From Bryobacteraceae bacterium (GTDB taxonomy: Bacteria > Acidobacteriota > Terriglobia > Bryobacterales > Bryobacteraceae): a DNA stretch of 64,000 nucleotides. This document shows, piece after piece, positions 1 to 9,370 of this stretch. The DNA is taken from contig BPGD01000001.1 of NCBI GenBank assembly GCA_026002855.1, positions 3,852,001 to 3,916,000 on the forward strand, given 5' to 3'. A program made the translations under genes and the position numbers. The notes under the pieces were generated by a model that saw nothing but the letters and a program-made list of their open reading frames with translations, did not search any database and was not told the origin of the DNA. The stretch's first letter is position 1. Each line of letters opens with the position of its first letter.

Positions 1-487
1 CATGCAGGGCGGCATCAGTTGGGGATGCCTCCACCAGCCGCCGCGCCAGACGGCTGCGCTGGCTGGTGTGATTTTTGAGGTAATGCGCTTCGTCGAAGAT
101 CAGCACCCGCCAGTCGACGCGAACCAATGAATCGATGTATCGCGGCAGGAGATCGTAGTTGATCACCGTCCAGATGCCTGGGCCCGACCGCAAGAGCTCG
201 CCCGCCTGGATCACCTCCACACGCGCCTCCGGGGCGACAGCGCGAATCTCGCGCGCCCAGTTCAGCTTCACCGAGGCCGGACAGACGACCAGCCACGGCC
301 CCTCGGGAGCCGTATGCCGCGCTGCAAGGATGGATTGCCGCGTCTTGCCGAGGCCCATGTCGTCGGCCAGGATGGCGCGCCTCCGGCCCAACAAGAAGGC
401 AATGCCCTCCACCTGGTGAGGAAACAGTCCGGCAGCGAGCTCACGCGCCCGCTGCAATGCAGTGACCTCATGACTGAGCGTCTCCAT
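1..487 (-). CDS. SNF2-family DEAD-like helicase, N-terminal part (runs off the window)
   Basis: The minus strand reads without a stop from an ATG at 487 to the window edge. It contains the ATPase core of a Swi2/Snf2 helicase: motif I (ADDMGLGKT, about residue 40), motif Ia region (LVVCPASVKLNW), and motif II (FDEAHYLKN) near the edge. Upstream of motif I is the family HQVEGIAFLL helix. Such ATPases remodel nucleic acid-protein complexes. Bacterial members often sit in mobile islands or defence loci, which fits the IS-rich surroundings, but no partner gene is visible. An in-frame stop lies 16 codons before the ATG, so the start is near 487 unless CTG is used. The C-terminal helicase lobe is outside the window. 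Confidence 0.85.
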   Translation of the reverse strand, partial: METLSHEVTALQRARELAAGLFPHQVEGIAFLLGRRRAILADDMGLGKTRQSILAARHTAPEGPWLVVCPASVKLNWAREIRAVAPEARVEVIQAGELLRSGPGIWTVINYDLLPRYIDSLVRVDWRVLIFDEAHYLKNHTSQRSRLARRLVEASPTDAALH

Positions 488-694
488 GGCGATTGCCCCC
501 GTGCCTTGCAGTTCCAGTTTCAGTGAGGCAGTGGCTCATGGATTGAGCCTGTCGCACGAATTTCTTTGCGACATGCGCGGAAGTCTGGATCGGTTGCCCG
601 GGTTGCACCGAAACATGTGGCGCTGAAAATGTTTAGTCCTGACTCCAAAGGCGCCCTGCCATCCTCGGGGACTCCCGCCCCCTGTGCCTCACCC

Positions 695-927
695 GGTTTC
701 CTGAACAGCTTTTCGAGTGATCGTCATGCTGAGGGCTCGAGGGCAAGCAAGGCCTGATGAGCCTGCCGCAGGGATTGGAAGTGGAGGCGTTCGACCAGCC
801 ACTGCTCGTTGTAGCGCTGGCGGAATTGTTCGAGCGCTCCGGCCAGTTCTTCCAGGGTGTTGAAATGCCGCACCCAGAGAAGCTGCTCCTTGAGGGTGCG
901 GAAGAAGCGTTTGACGCAGCCGTTGCC
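695..927 (-). pseudogene. IS3-family transposase orfB, 3' remnant
   Basis: The minus strand encodes the last about 67 residues of an integrase-core transposase (NGCVKRFFRTLKEQLLWVRH, then RQRYNEQWLVERLHF) with a stop at 724-726. It matches, with substitutions, the C-terminus of the element at 8049-9400, including the sequence past the stop that forms that element's end (CTGTTCAGGAAAC at about 700-712). Homology begins abruptly at 927, so the rest of the element has been lost. It is a dead fragment of the same IS family found twice more in this window. Confidence 0.8.
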
Positions 928-998
928 TTTGACTTACCCCTCTCTCTGCCGGTCGAAATTTGAAAAGCCGCGTTGCATTCGAACTGTCCTGCCGTCCC

Positions 999-1111
999 GC
1001 CGGAGCCGCCCGTCGCTGACGTGCAGCTAAGGCACGGCGGCGCACAGCGGGCGAGGGCGCGCCCATCAGGGCTCGGCCGGAGGCGAACCCTTGCCCGCGA
1101 GCACCGCCGTG
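999..1111. repeat. Left arm of a ~112-bp imperfect inverted repeat
   Basis: This stretch, starting CGCCGGAGCCGCCCGT, recurs in inverted orientation at about 2230-2342 with roughly 85 percent identity by eye. The shared block runs through GACGTGCAGCT, GGCACGGCGGCGCACAGCGGGC and CGCCCATCAGGG to CACCGCCGTGC (given here in pieces). Between the two arms lies a decayed IS3-type transposase. The left arm also has a local partner: AGCGACGGGCGGATCGGCGG at about 1123-1142 is nearly complementary to the arm's beginning, so 999-1143 is itself a large imperfect palindrome. Confidence 0.7.
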
Positions 1112-2005
1112 CTACTGACAACCAGCGACGGGCGGATCGGCGGGATGGCGTCCATCCTGATGATGAGCTTAGAGCGCACCTCTGCATATTCATTCGGCGT
1201 GCGGTAACCCAGACCGCCATGCGGCCTTTCGGTGTTGTGCTCCTTCGAAAATGTCTCCTTTCTCCCTTCTCCACGCCTCGATCTTCTCCTTCGCCTCAGC
1301 CAGGTTCGCGAGCCAGTTCGCATTCAGAAACTCATCGCGCAGCCCGCCGTTGAAGCTCTCCAGATAACCGTTGTCGATCGGCCCCCCGGCTGGACGTGGA
1401 CGACTCCGACGCCCTGCCTCTCGCACCAGACGAGAAAGCGACGGCTCGTGAATTCCTCCCCCGTTGTCGCACCGCAGCCGCTTCGGCGTTCCCCGCCTGG
1501 CAATCATCCACTCCAACGCCTGCGTCACTTTCCGGCTGCCGAGGCTGGCGCCCACTTCGATCCCCGGACACTGCCTCGTGTACCGCTCCAGCACTGTCAG
1601 AATCCGGATCCGCCCGCCGCCCGCCACCGCGTCACTCAAGAAGTCCAGCGCCCATTCTTCCTTCGCCGCCCGCAGCAGCAACCCATCCGGCACCGGCCGC
1701 TTCAGCCGATTCCGCACCGCCAGCCGCACGCCCGGCCGCGCTTCCCGGTACAAGCGATAGACGCGTTTCAGGTTCACACCGCGCCCTTCCCGCCGCAGCA
1801 GCACCCACAGCCGCCGGTAGCCTTAGCGCGGCTTCTTCTGCGCCAGCATCACCAACCGCTTCCGCAGTCCGTCGTTTCGATCGGGAAGAGCTTCATGGCG
1901 AACACTGCTTCGGTCTACTACCGGGAGCTTCGAAGCCTGGCATTCACTCAACCCATACTCGGCTGTCACAAACGCCACGTCCCTGCGCGCGCTCACAAGC
2001 TCCAC
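1066..2005 (-). pseudogene. IS3-family transposase orfB (integrase core), decayed
   Basis: The minus strand encodes an IS3-type DDE integrase in pieces. The N-terminus starts at an ATG at 2005, overlapping the 3' end of orfA as usual in this family. It meets an in-frame TAA at 1823-1825 (KPR-stop-GYRRLWVLLRR, where a tyrosine codon is expected). The core continues with WALDFLSDA and RCDNG. An extra G near 1457 shifts the frame, and a compensating loss near 1387 restores it at PIDNGYLESFNGGLRDEFLN. A further shift near 1240 separates this from the ending ERPHGGLGYRTPNEYAEV. With one nonsense change and at least three indels it cannot be functional unless these are sequencing errors. Confidence 0.8.
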
Positions 2006-2215
2006 CCGTTTTTTCGAATCACCGCCTTCAGTGCTTCCCTGTCCAGGCTGAGCTCAGCCTCCGGCGTCTTCAGCCGTCGGTTCTCCTCTTCCAGCGCTCG
2101 TAGACGCCGCGCCTCATTGACCTCCAGCCCGCTGTACTTGGCTCGCCAGTTGTACAGCGTCTGGTCGCTGATGCCCAACTCCCGCGCCAGGTCCCGCGCC
2201 GGCCGCCCGTTAGAG
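1993..2215 (-). pseudogene. IS3-family orfA (helix-turn-helix), N-terminally truncated
   Basis: Minus-strand reading gives the typical orfA pattern: a helix-turn-helix (RPARDLARELGISDQTLYNW) followed by a leucine-zipper-like segment (RLRALEEENRRLK) and the stop at 1993. The first about 15 residues expected for orfA are replaced by sequence of the inverted repeat arm that begins just above 2215. The gene is therefore cut at its 5' end. It overlaps orfB by 13 bases, the arrangement used for programmed frameshifting in intact IS3 elements. Confidence 0.75.
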
Positions 2216-2229
2216 TGGCAGGATCGCAC

Positions 2230-2342
2230 GGCGGAGCTCACCGGCAAGGGTACGCCGCTGGCCCCGCCCTGATGGGCGCACCCTTGCCCGCTGTGCGCCG
2301 CCGTGCCTCAGCTGCACGTCACCTACGGGCGGCTCCGGCGAG
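2230..2342. repeat. Right arm of the ~112-bp imperfect inverted repeat
   Basis: Reverse complement of the block at 999-1111. It reads CGCCGGAGCCGCCCGT from 2341 leftward and ends near GCACGGCGGAGCTC at 2227-2240. The two arms bracket the IS3-type pseudogenes and cut into orfA. They are much longer than IS3 terminal repeats (20-40 bp), so they are probably not simple IS ends. Confidence 0.7.
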
Positions 2343-2641
2343 ATGGCTAACAGACGCAGTATGAAGAACGGCTTTCCAAATTACTCTTGGTAGAGAAAAA
2401 CGGGGCAGGTCACTCGAGAGGGCTCGTTCGTGTCCCCATTTAGGGACTCGACTGAGTATGGTTTCCCGAGTATCATAGGCACAGCCAATCACAGGGAGAG
2501 ATAGCTACCGAAAAGGAGGCGCCAGGGATCCAGTCCGCATCTGCCTTCGCGAGGGCTTGATGACGAGCCCCATCGTCTCCACCGACGGCTCGGCATCCAA
2601 TGGTCAGCGCCTCTGTGCTCTACCTCTGGAGGCTCCGTTCG
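2343..2641. other. Intergenic stretch, no gene seen
   Basis: About 300 bases between the inverted repeat and the CFI-box gene. Base composition is lower in GC than the flanks. I find no convincing reading frame or RNA gene, only the ribosome binding site GGAGG at 2629-2633 for the next gene. Confidence 0.5.
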
Positions 2642-4006
2642 ATGTCCACGCTCTGTCCAAAATGTCAACAAGCCGTGGGCCAACAGGCCAGATTCTGCGG
2701 TTATTGCGGAGAGCCATTGGACGGTATGGCCACCGCCCAATCGTCTCAGGCTTCCCTTGGCGCCCCGGCCCCACAACCCATTTTCCACCGGCTGAAGGAA
2801 GACCAGAGGGACTGGGACGCACCGACCTGGCGCATCGCCAGCGGCCTGATGGCAGTTGTTGCAGGAGCCGCACTCTGGCTCCGCAGGGATAGTATTTCCG
2901 CATGGTTGCTTTGTATCCCCGTCATAGCCGGCGGACTCATCCATGCTCTCCAGATGCCCTCAGTAGGAGGCTGGCTAGACAGGCTTGGATCCTGGCTCGA
3001 CCACTCTTACCAAACCCGAAAAGGCTCTGACGGGTGGCGGAAGGCAGCCTGGCAGCCGGTTCGATTCCTCCATTGGGTCTGGGATCGCACGCGGAGCTGG
3101 TCGTCGCCGCACGCGTCGGCGGGTGTGCGTGCCGCCGGGTTGCTCCTGGCGATTGGCCTGTCAGCGCTTGGCGTGTTTATCGCCGCCACACTCGCTTTCT
3201 TCACTGTGCTGCTCGTTGTTGGCTTCATCATCGCAGCTCTCATCTTCATTCTGGTCTGGTCTTTGCCTTTGCCTTTCTCATCAGAGCACGGGGCGGGGTC
3301 GGCCAGCCACGGTCAGTCTTCATCCTCCACGCGCAGCGAACCTGACCTGGAAGAAGTCATCGAAAAGCTAAAGAGCGGTTCCTACAGAATCGAAGACGAC
3401 GGTGCCATCGTCAGCACGGGCCTTTTCAGCGGACCTACAGGATACAAAATTGACCTTAGCACTGGCGATATACTGAAAAGAGGCGGACTGTTTTCCGAAT
3501 CGACAGGATATCAAATAGACCTTGATAGCGGGGACATCGTAAAGAAGGGGTGGCTGACGGACGATCCCACAGGATACAGAATAGATCAGGACAGTGGACA
3601 GGTTGTCAAGCGAGAATGGCTCACCGATAGTCCGACCGGATTACGCATTGATCGCAGGAGCGGGAAAATAGAGAAAGAAGGCTGCTTTCTGACGACGGCG
3701 TGTCTTCGGGCTCGAGGCCTTCCTGACAACTGTGCGGAACTACAGGAGCTGCGAGCATTCCGGGATGAGTACGTCCGAAAGCGCGTCGACGGGGAGGAAA
3801 TTCTTATGGAGTATTACCGCCTTGCTCCACAGGTCGTGTCATGCATTGACAGATGCTGCAAATCCAAACACATTTATGAAGCTCTGTACAGGCGCTTTGT
3901 GGAAAGAAGCCTGGAACTTATCCGGGCTGGGCGCAACGAAGAGGCACTTTGTTACTATCGCAGCGAGTTCGAGAAACTCAGAAGCGAGTTACGGCTAAAC
4001 TACTAG
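2642..4006 (+). CDS. Zinc-ribbon membrane protein with CFI-box C-terminal domain
   Basis: 454 residues from the ATG at 2642, chosen because GGAGG lies 9 bases upstream; an upstream in-frame start would add residues before the zinc ribbon. Residues 4-22 form a zinc ribbon (CPKC...CGYCG). Hydrophobic segments follow near residues 75-105 and 160-205. Then come four 22-residue repeats (about 259-347) with the pattern TGY.ID..SG.I.K, such as STGYQIDLDSGDIVKKG. The C-terminus holds CFLTTACL followed by LPDNCAELQELRAFRDEYV, which I recognise as the CFI-box-CTERM type domain; its function is unknown. The TAG stop lies inside the target duplication of the IS701 element that follows directly. Confidence 0.85.
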   Translation: MSTLCPKCQQAVGQQARFCGYCGEPLDGMATAQSSQASLGAPAPQPIFHRLKEDQRDWDAPTWRIASGLMAVVAGAALWLRRDSISAWLLCIPVIAGGLIHALQMPSVGGWLDRLGSWLDHSYQTRKGSDGWRKAAWQPVRFLHWVWDRTRSWSSPHASAGVRAAGLLLAIGLSALGVFIAATLAFFTVLLVVGFIIAALIFILVWSLPLPFSSEHGAGSASHGQSSSSTRSEPDLEEVIEKLKSGSYRIEDDGAIVSTGLFSGPTGYKIDLSTGDILKRGGLFSESTGYQIDLDSGDIVKKGWLTDDPTGYRIDQDSGQVVKREWLTDSPTGLRIDRRSGKIEKEGCFLTTACLRARGLPDNCAELQELRAFRDEYVRKRVDGEEILMEYYRLAPQVVSCIDRCCKSKHIYEALYRRFVERSLELIRAGRNEEALCYYRSEFEKLRSELRLNY

Positions 4007-5479
4007 TACTACTGGGTCATAAAAGAAACATTTTGTGATACAATTGTTTTGTGCGCTCCGCCCTTTCCGGGCCAAGCCCGCAGGAAAAACGCCTGGCGGC
4101 CTGTTTGTAGGGCTCGGGCCTTGGCCGCCGGGCACGCTAACCGGCACGAGCCCTTGAAAGACTACTGCAAGGGCCTGCTGCTGCCCGGCGAGCGCAAGAG
4201 CATCGAGCCCATGGCGGCACGGCTGCATCCGGACCGCGTACAGGCGGCCCGGCAGTCGATGCACACGCGAGTGGCGCAGGCGCCGTGGAGCGACGAGGCG
4301 GTGTTGGCCGAAGTGCGCCGCCGGGTTTTGCCCGCGATGCTGCAACGAGGGCGGATTCTGGCCTGGATCGTCGATGACACGGGCATTCCAAAGAAGAGGC
4401 GGCATTCGGTAGGCGTGGCGCGGCAGGACTGCGCCTCAGCTGGGCAAGCAGGACAACGGCCAGGTGGCGGTGAGTCTGAGCGTGGCGACGAGCGAAGCGA
4501 GTCTGCCCGTGGCCTGGCGGCTGGATTTGCCCCAGGAGTGGGCGCGGGACCGCGACTGGAGGCAGAGGGCCGGGGTGCCGGAGGAGATCGCGAATTCGAG
4601 ACCAAGCCGGAAATCGCGCTGGGGATGATCCGCCGGGCGGTAAAAGGGGACGTGCCGGTGGGAGTCGTGCTGGCCGATGCCGGCTATGGCAGCGACACGA
4701 AGTTTCGCGAAGGGCTGGAGGAGCTGGGGCTGGAGTATGTGGTGGGGGTGCAGTCGAGCGTGAGCCTGTGGCGGCCTGGAGAGCAGCCGCTGCCGCCGAA
4801 GCCGCGACGGGTCGTGGGGCGGCCGCCGAAGCTGCTGCGCCGGAGCGCGGAGCACAAGCCGGTGTCGGCGCGCGAGCTGGTGCGGGAGGCGGGTGAGAAG
4901 GCGCTGCGGACGGTGATCTGGCGGGAAGGAATGAAGGAGGCTGTGCGCTCGCGCTGCGTGGCGGTGCGGGTGAGGCCAGCCCATCGGGACTACTGGCGGA
5001 GCGAACCGCATGGCGATCAGGGGCTGCCGGCCGAGTGGCCGCGCCCGAGCGGCGGAGCCGAGCAAGTCTTGGGTGTCGAACCTGCCTGCGGAGACGCCCT
5101 TGAGGCGACTGGTTGAGTTGGCCAAGCATCGGTGGATCGTCGAGCGGGACTATCTGGAGTTGAAGCAGGAGTTGGGGCTGGGCCACTTCGAGGGCCGTTC
5201 GTGGCGCGGCTTTCATCATCACGCCACACTCTGCATCGCAGCGTATGGGTTCCTGGTGGCCGAGAGGAGCCGTTTTTCCCCCTCAGCACGCGCCGGCAGG
5301 CTCGCTCTGGCCGAGCCGCCACAGCTGGACCAATACCGGCTGCGGGGGAGCCAGAAAACCGGGACAGCGCGTTGAGCCATTCTCGATCGCGAGCCTGCGC
5401 CAGCGGCTGGCCAAGGCCATCGCCAGGCAGCTTCCTTGCTGCCCTTTTTGCGGGGCCCGACGTTGATGACCCAGTAGTA
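4007..5479 (+). mobile_element. IS701-family insertion sequence, 1473 bp, with CTAG target duplication
   Basis: The ends are perfect inverted repeats TACTACTGGGTCAT (4007-4020) and ATGACCCAGTAGTA (5466-5479). Both sides are flanked by CTAG (4003-4006 and 5480-5483), which fits the YTAR four-base target duplication known for IS701. The insertion point coincides with the stop codon of the CFI-box gene. The transposase inside is frameshifted, so the copy is probably immobile by itself. Confidence 0.88.
4049..5375 (+). pseudogene. IS701-family transposase, frameshifted
   Basis: Family landmarks appear in order but in different frames. KSIEPMAARLHPDRVQAARQ and IVDDTGIPKKRRHSVGVARQ (first catalytic Asp region) are in the first frame. 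LGKQDNGQVAVSLSVATSEA is in a shifted frame from about 4430. FETKPEIAL, then VLADAGYGSDTKFREGLEEL (second Asp) return to the first. LAKHRWIVERDYLELKQELG, with the family's terminal Glu region, is in another frame from about 5045. At least three indels separate these parts. The exact start is unclear; a GTG at 4049 is the first candidate. It cannot make a full transposase as read. Confidence 0.85.
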
Positions 5480-5483
5480 CTAG

Positions 5484-6688
5484 GCTTCGGCGATCTGATC
5501 CGACAGCACCTGACGGATCCGCGCCGCGGCAAGAACACACAGTTGCCCCTGGCTGATCTGCTCCGGCAATCGGTCTACGGCCGCCTGGCCGGCTAGGAGG
5601 ATGTCAACGACGCCGAGCGCCTGTCCCAAGATCCGACCTTCCTGTTGATCGGCTCGGAGAATATCCGGGAGCGCGGGGCCGCCCTCACTTCGCGGTTGCA
5701 ATCCTTCGAGACGGAAATGCTGGCCAAAGCACACAACTTCGCCGGCCTGACGCGGATCAACCGGGAGCTGATCGCCAAGGTTTAAGCCATCGACTCGCCC
5801 CGACGAGGCGTGCTGGACATGGATTCCACGGAAATCCCGGTCTACGGCCAGCAGAAGAACAGCGCCTACAACGGTCACTTCGAGTCGACCTGCTACCATC
5901 CGCTGCTGCTGTTCAACCGTTAGGGCGACTGCCTGGCGGCGAAACTGCGGCCCAGCAATGTCCGCAGCGCCGACGGCTGGGAAGAAGTGCTGTTGCCGGA
6001 GATCGAGTGGCAGCAGAAGCAAGGCAAGGAGATGGTGTTCTCGGCGGATGCCGCGTTTGCCAAGCCGGAGATCTACGAGGCGCTGGAAGAACGGGGCGTG
6101 AAGTACGCCATTCGGATTTCTGCCAACGAGAGCCTGGAACGGGACATTGCGGAGTTGCTGACGCGGCCCGTGGGCCGACCCTCTCACAAGCCGGTGTTCC
6201 GGTACAAGAGCTTCCTGTATCAGGCCGAGAGTTGGAAGAAGGCGCGGCGGGTGGTGGCCAAGGTGGAGTTCCACGCCGGGGAACTGTTCCCTCGGGTCGG
6301 GTTCATCGTGACCACCCTGGAGATCGACAGCCGGGCAGTGGTGCTGTTTTATAACAAGCGGGGCACCGCGGAGCAATGGATCGAGGAAGGTAAGTAGGCC
6401 GTCGAGATGACGCGGCTGAGTTGCCATCGGTTCCGGTCCAACGAGGTGCGGCTGTGGCTGAGCGTGATCGCTTACAATCTGGGGAACTTGTGGCGGCGGG
6501 TGGTTCTGCCGCTGCGCGTTGGCAACTGGTCGCTGACGAGCCTGCAACAACGATTGGTGAAGACGGGCGGTCGGCTGATCAAGCACGCGCGCTATTACTG
6601 GCTGTTGCTCGGGGAGGGTCACTTGACGCGCCGGCGTTTCGGGGCGATGGTGCGGCGGATCGAGGCGCTGCTGGCGCCGGCGGGGTAG
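5484..6688 (+). pseudogene. IS1380-family transposase, N-truncated with four in-frame stops
   Basis: A single reading frame carries IS1380 landmarks for about 400 codons: LTDPRRGKNTQLPLADLLRQ, EDVNDAERLSQDP, LDMDSTEIPVYGQQ, YNGHFESTCYHPLLLFN, FSADAAFAKPEIYEALEERG, RVVAKVEFHAGELFPRVGFI, RGTAEQWIEEGK and LSCHRFRSNEVRLWLSVIAY. Stops interrupt it at 5594 (TAG), 5783 (TAA), about 5921 (TAG) and 6395 (TAG), yet no frameshift is needed. The first about 60-70 residues of the family are missing; the frame begins at the IS701 junction. The decay is nonsense-only, unlike its indel-ridden neighbours. Confidence 0.85.
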
Positions 6689-6965
6689 CCGGGGACGCTG
6701 AGGGAAGCAAAATTTAATTGAAAGACGCGGCGGAGGGGGGAGGGGTCTCAAGAAGTCGCCTCCGAGTGCGCAGGTTTCGACGCCGGAGGCAACGGGAGGT
6801 GGCAGGGGCGACCCATACGGGCCGTGGCGAAGTCGGCGGTGCCGAAAAAGTCATGCTGGGGTTGACGCGGGCGGGGGGTAGGGATTGGCTGGCTTTGTAC
6901 CGGAGTCAAAATGGAAACTCCGGATAATAAGGCACAGTGACAGCAGTGGAATGAGGATGATCAGC
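6689..6965. other. IS1380 tail and intergenic region with short hairpin
   Basis: Non-coding stretch after the IS1380 remnant. It contains a perfect 7-bp hairpin, CCGGAGT (6900-6906) with ACTCCGG (6917-6923). The loop reads CAAAATGGAA, a sequence resembling IS1380-type ends. I see no gene here. Confidence 0.4.
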
Positions 6966-8009
6966 ATGCGGCAGTTGATCCTGATCCCGATCGCTCTTGC
7001 TGCATCGACGTTTGCGCTCGGGCAGCAAGCAGCACACCCGGCGACGAAAACGGCTCAAAAGCAGACCACGGAGCTCACGGCTTCGCCTAAGCCCCAGGGC
7101 CTCACCGTCGATAGCATCGTTTCCATGACCCAAGCGGGGCTATCGGAAGACCTGATTGTGGCGCGGATTCGCAAGGAAGGCAAGGCGTTCGACCTGAGTC
7201 CAGAGGAGATGATCAAGCTGAAGAATGCAGGCGTCAGCGACACCATTCTAAGGGTCATGCTGGACCCGCAGGCGGAGGTCAAGCCTGCAGCTCAACCCAT
7301 CCCGCAACCACAAGCCCCGGCCGCCCTAGTGGCACCAGTCGTTGTGCAGACTCCAGCGGTACCGGTGGCCGCAGCAGTTTCGAATCCCTCGGGTGCGACA
7401 CCCGGGCCCGAACCAAGTGCGCCCGCCGCAGATCCGAATGACCCCATGACCCCACACGATTCAGGCATTTACCTTTACACAAGAGATCGGGACGGCAACC
7501 CAAAAATGATTGTCCTTGAGCGGGCGGCCTACCAAGGGTCCAAGACCGGTGGTGTGCTCACATCGGCTTTGACCTATGGCCTCAGGAAGGCCAAGATGAA
7601 GGCTGTCATTCCTGGGCCTAGAGCGAGCGTTCGTACTAGCGACCGACGTCCGGTGTTCTACTTTTACTTCGAAGACAAGGCATCAGGGTTGGGCAAGAGC
7701 TACTTTGGATTGACGGGCCTCTCCAACCCAAATCAGTTCGCCCTGGTAATGCTCGAGGTGAAGAAGTCCACCAGGGAGACGATTATTATGGAGTTTGGGG
7801 CTCTCGGGGCATCGTCCGGGACACATGCGAAGTCGATGGTGCCTTTCAAGTCTGAGCGCATCCGGCCCGGCTTGTACAAGGTGGTTCCAACCGAACAACT
7901 GAAGGAGGGAGAGTACTGTTTTCTCGCCTCCGCAGGGTTCGGCGCATATGGGGCGGGTGCAGCAGGCGCTGTGGACATTTTCGACTTCGCGATAGTTCCA
8001 AATCAGTAG
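6966..8009 (+). CDS. Secreted protein of unknown function
   Basis: 347 residues from the ATG at 6966, chosen because GAGG lies 9 bases upstream. In-frame ATGs at 6951 and 6957 are alternatives but have weaker sites. It begins with a signal peptide (MRQLILIPIALAASTFALG, likely cleavage after GQ). Residues about 40-90 contain a helical segment LTVDSIVSMTQAGLSEDLIV and LSPEEMIKLKNAGVSDTIL, a pattern I associate with acidobacterial secreted proteins. A Pro/Ala-rich linker follows (about 100-160), then a beta-rich domain rich in aromatic residues (PVFYFYFEDKASGLGKSYFG) to the end. I cannot assign a function. It sits alone between IS remnants. Confidence 0.75.
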   Translation: MRQLILIPIALAASTFALGQQAAHPATKTAQKQTTELTASPKPQGLTVDSIVSMTQAGLSEDLIVARIRKEGKAFDLSPEEMIKLKNAGVSDTILRVMLDPQAEVKPAAQPIPQPQAPAALVAPVVVQTPAVPVAAAVSNPSGATPGPEPSAPAADPNDPMTPHDSGIYLYTRDRDGNPKMIVLERAAYQGSKTGGVLTSALTYGLRKAKMKAVIPGPRASVRTSDRRPVFYFYFEDKASGLGKSYFGLTGLSNPNQFALVMLEVKKSTRETIIMEFGALGASSGTHAKSMVPFKSERIRPGLYKVVPTEQLKEGEYCFLASAGFGAYGAGAAGAVDIFDFAIVPNQ

Positions 8010-8123
8010 CCCGGCTTTCGCTGAGAGCTTGCCTGCTCCCCCGCCCCACGATTTCCTTGGACACTGATTTGCGATAAGGGAAATCAGTATGTCCAACACG
8101 AAACAAGCGGATTCCGGGCCCGC

Positions 8124-8478
8124 TTGAAGGACCGGAGGGCGCGCTCTGCGGGGCCGGAATCCGGCCGCGGCGGCAAGGGCCGTTGGTCGGCCAAGCGCAA
8201 GATGAGTGTGGTCCTGGAGCTGCTCTGCGGCGCGGATCTGGAGTCGACGAGCCGCAAGTATGGTCTCACGGCGGCGACCCTGTCGCCAGTGGCGCGAGGC
8301 TTTTCTGGCGGCCGGCGAGGAGGGGCTCAAGATCCGGCAGGAGGATCTGGTCGACGAGCAGGGCCGGCGGATGAAATCCGTCATCGCCGATCTGGCGATG
8401 GAGAACGAGCTGCTCCCGCGGCGCATTCGACGCATGGAGGACGAGAAGCCATATCTCAAGTGGAGGTCGAAGAAATGA
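8124..8478 (+). pseudogene. IS3-family orfA, frameshifted
   Basis: The first part reads GRWSAKRKMSVVLELLCGAD, LESTSRKYGLTAATLS (helix-turn-helix). A frameshift near 8283 moves the continuation, QWREAFLAAGEEGLK to RMEDEKPYLKWRSKK, into another frame ending at 8478. The first part could start at the TTG at 8124 or further upstream. The stop overlaps the orfB start as ATGA. Confidence 0.75.
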
Positions 8479-9370
8479 GCCGCACCCGGTCGGCCTCCAC
8501 AGGGCGTAGCTACGGGCGCCCCTCGGGTTCTGAAGGCGTGGGGCCTGCCGCGGTCGACGTTCTACCAGCGGCGCCGCCTGCATGCCTCGCCGCGCCTGCC
8601 CGCCAGGCGCGGCCCGAAGACGCGCTCCACCGATGAGCAGCTTACCGAGGAGATCCGCCGTACGATCCAGGCCTCGCCCTTCCGCGGCGAGGGCCACCGC
8701 AAGGTGTGGGCGCGGCTGCGCCATTACGGCGTGCGCACCTCCTTGCGGCGCATGCTGCGCCTGATGCGCCAACACCAACTGCTCGCCGCCGCAGCGGCAG
8801 CCGCAGCCCGTCGAGCTCAAATGGCACGAAGGAGCCATCCTCGCCCGACGGCTCAACCAGATGTGGGGCATCGACGCCACGGCCGGCTTCACTCTCCGGG
8901 ACGGGCAGATGCCCATCTTCGCCATGATTGACCACTGCTCGGCCTGCTGCCTCGGCATCCACGTGGCCAAACGCGTCACGCGGTTCGAGGCGCTGGGGCC
9001 GGTGCGCCAGGCTGTGCGCGAACAATTCGGCGGCTTCTCCGAGGGCATCGCCCTGGGCGTTGGACTGCGTCATGACCATGGCTCGCCCTTCATGAGCGAC
9101 GACTTTCAGCGTGAGATCCGCTTTCTCGGCCTCGTGTCTTCACCGGCCTTCGTCCGTGAGCCGGAAGGCAACGGCTGTATCGAACGCTTCTTCCGCACCC
9201 TCAAGGAGCAGCTTCTTTGGGTGCGGCACTTCGAAACCCTGGCGGAACTTGCCGAAGCGCTGGAAGAATTCCGCCAGCGCTACAACGAACAGTGGTTGGT
9301 CGAACGGCTCCACTTCCAACCCCCGCGGCAGGCTCATCAGGCCCTGCTTGCCCTCGAGCCCGCCGCATGA
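8475..9370 (+). pseudogene. IS3-family orfB integrase-core transposase, frameshifted
   Basis: Starts at the ATG at 8475. Shifts near 8520 and 8790 split the N-terminal part (LPRSTFYQRRRLHASPRLPA; FRGEGHRKVWARLRHYGVRT) from the core. From 8861 the core reads in one frame to the stop at 9368-9370. It includes MWGIDATAGFTL (first Asp), LRHDHGSPFMSDDFQ (second Asp) and EGNGCIERFFRTLKEQLLW (Glu), so the DDE triad itself survives. The last residues, RQAHQALLALEPAA, match the remnant at 695-927. Confidence 0.8.

Noticed and set aside
5480-6751. 423-codon minus-strand open frame through the IS1380 remnant
   Set aside because: The plus strand carries clear transposase motifs; the minus frame is Gln/Arg/Leu-rich shadow. 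That it is open while the plus frame has stops is chance of codon phase.
8057-8096. Terminator for the gene ending at 8009
   Set aside because: The palindrome lies in the inverted end of the IS3 element and lacks a T-run; a role as IS end explains it better.
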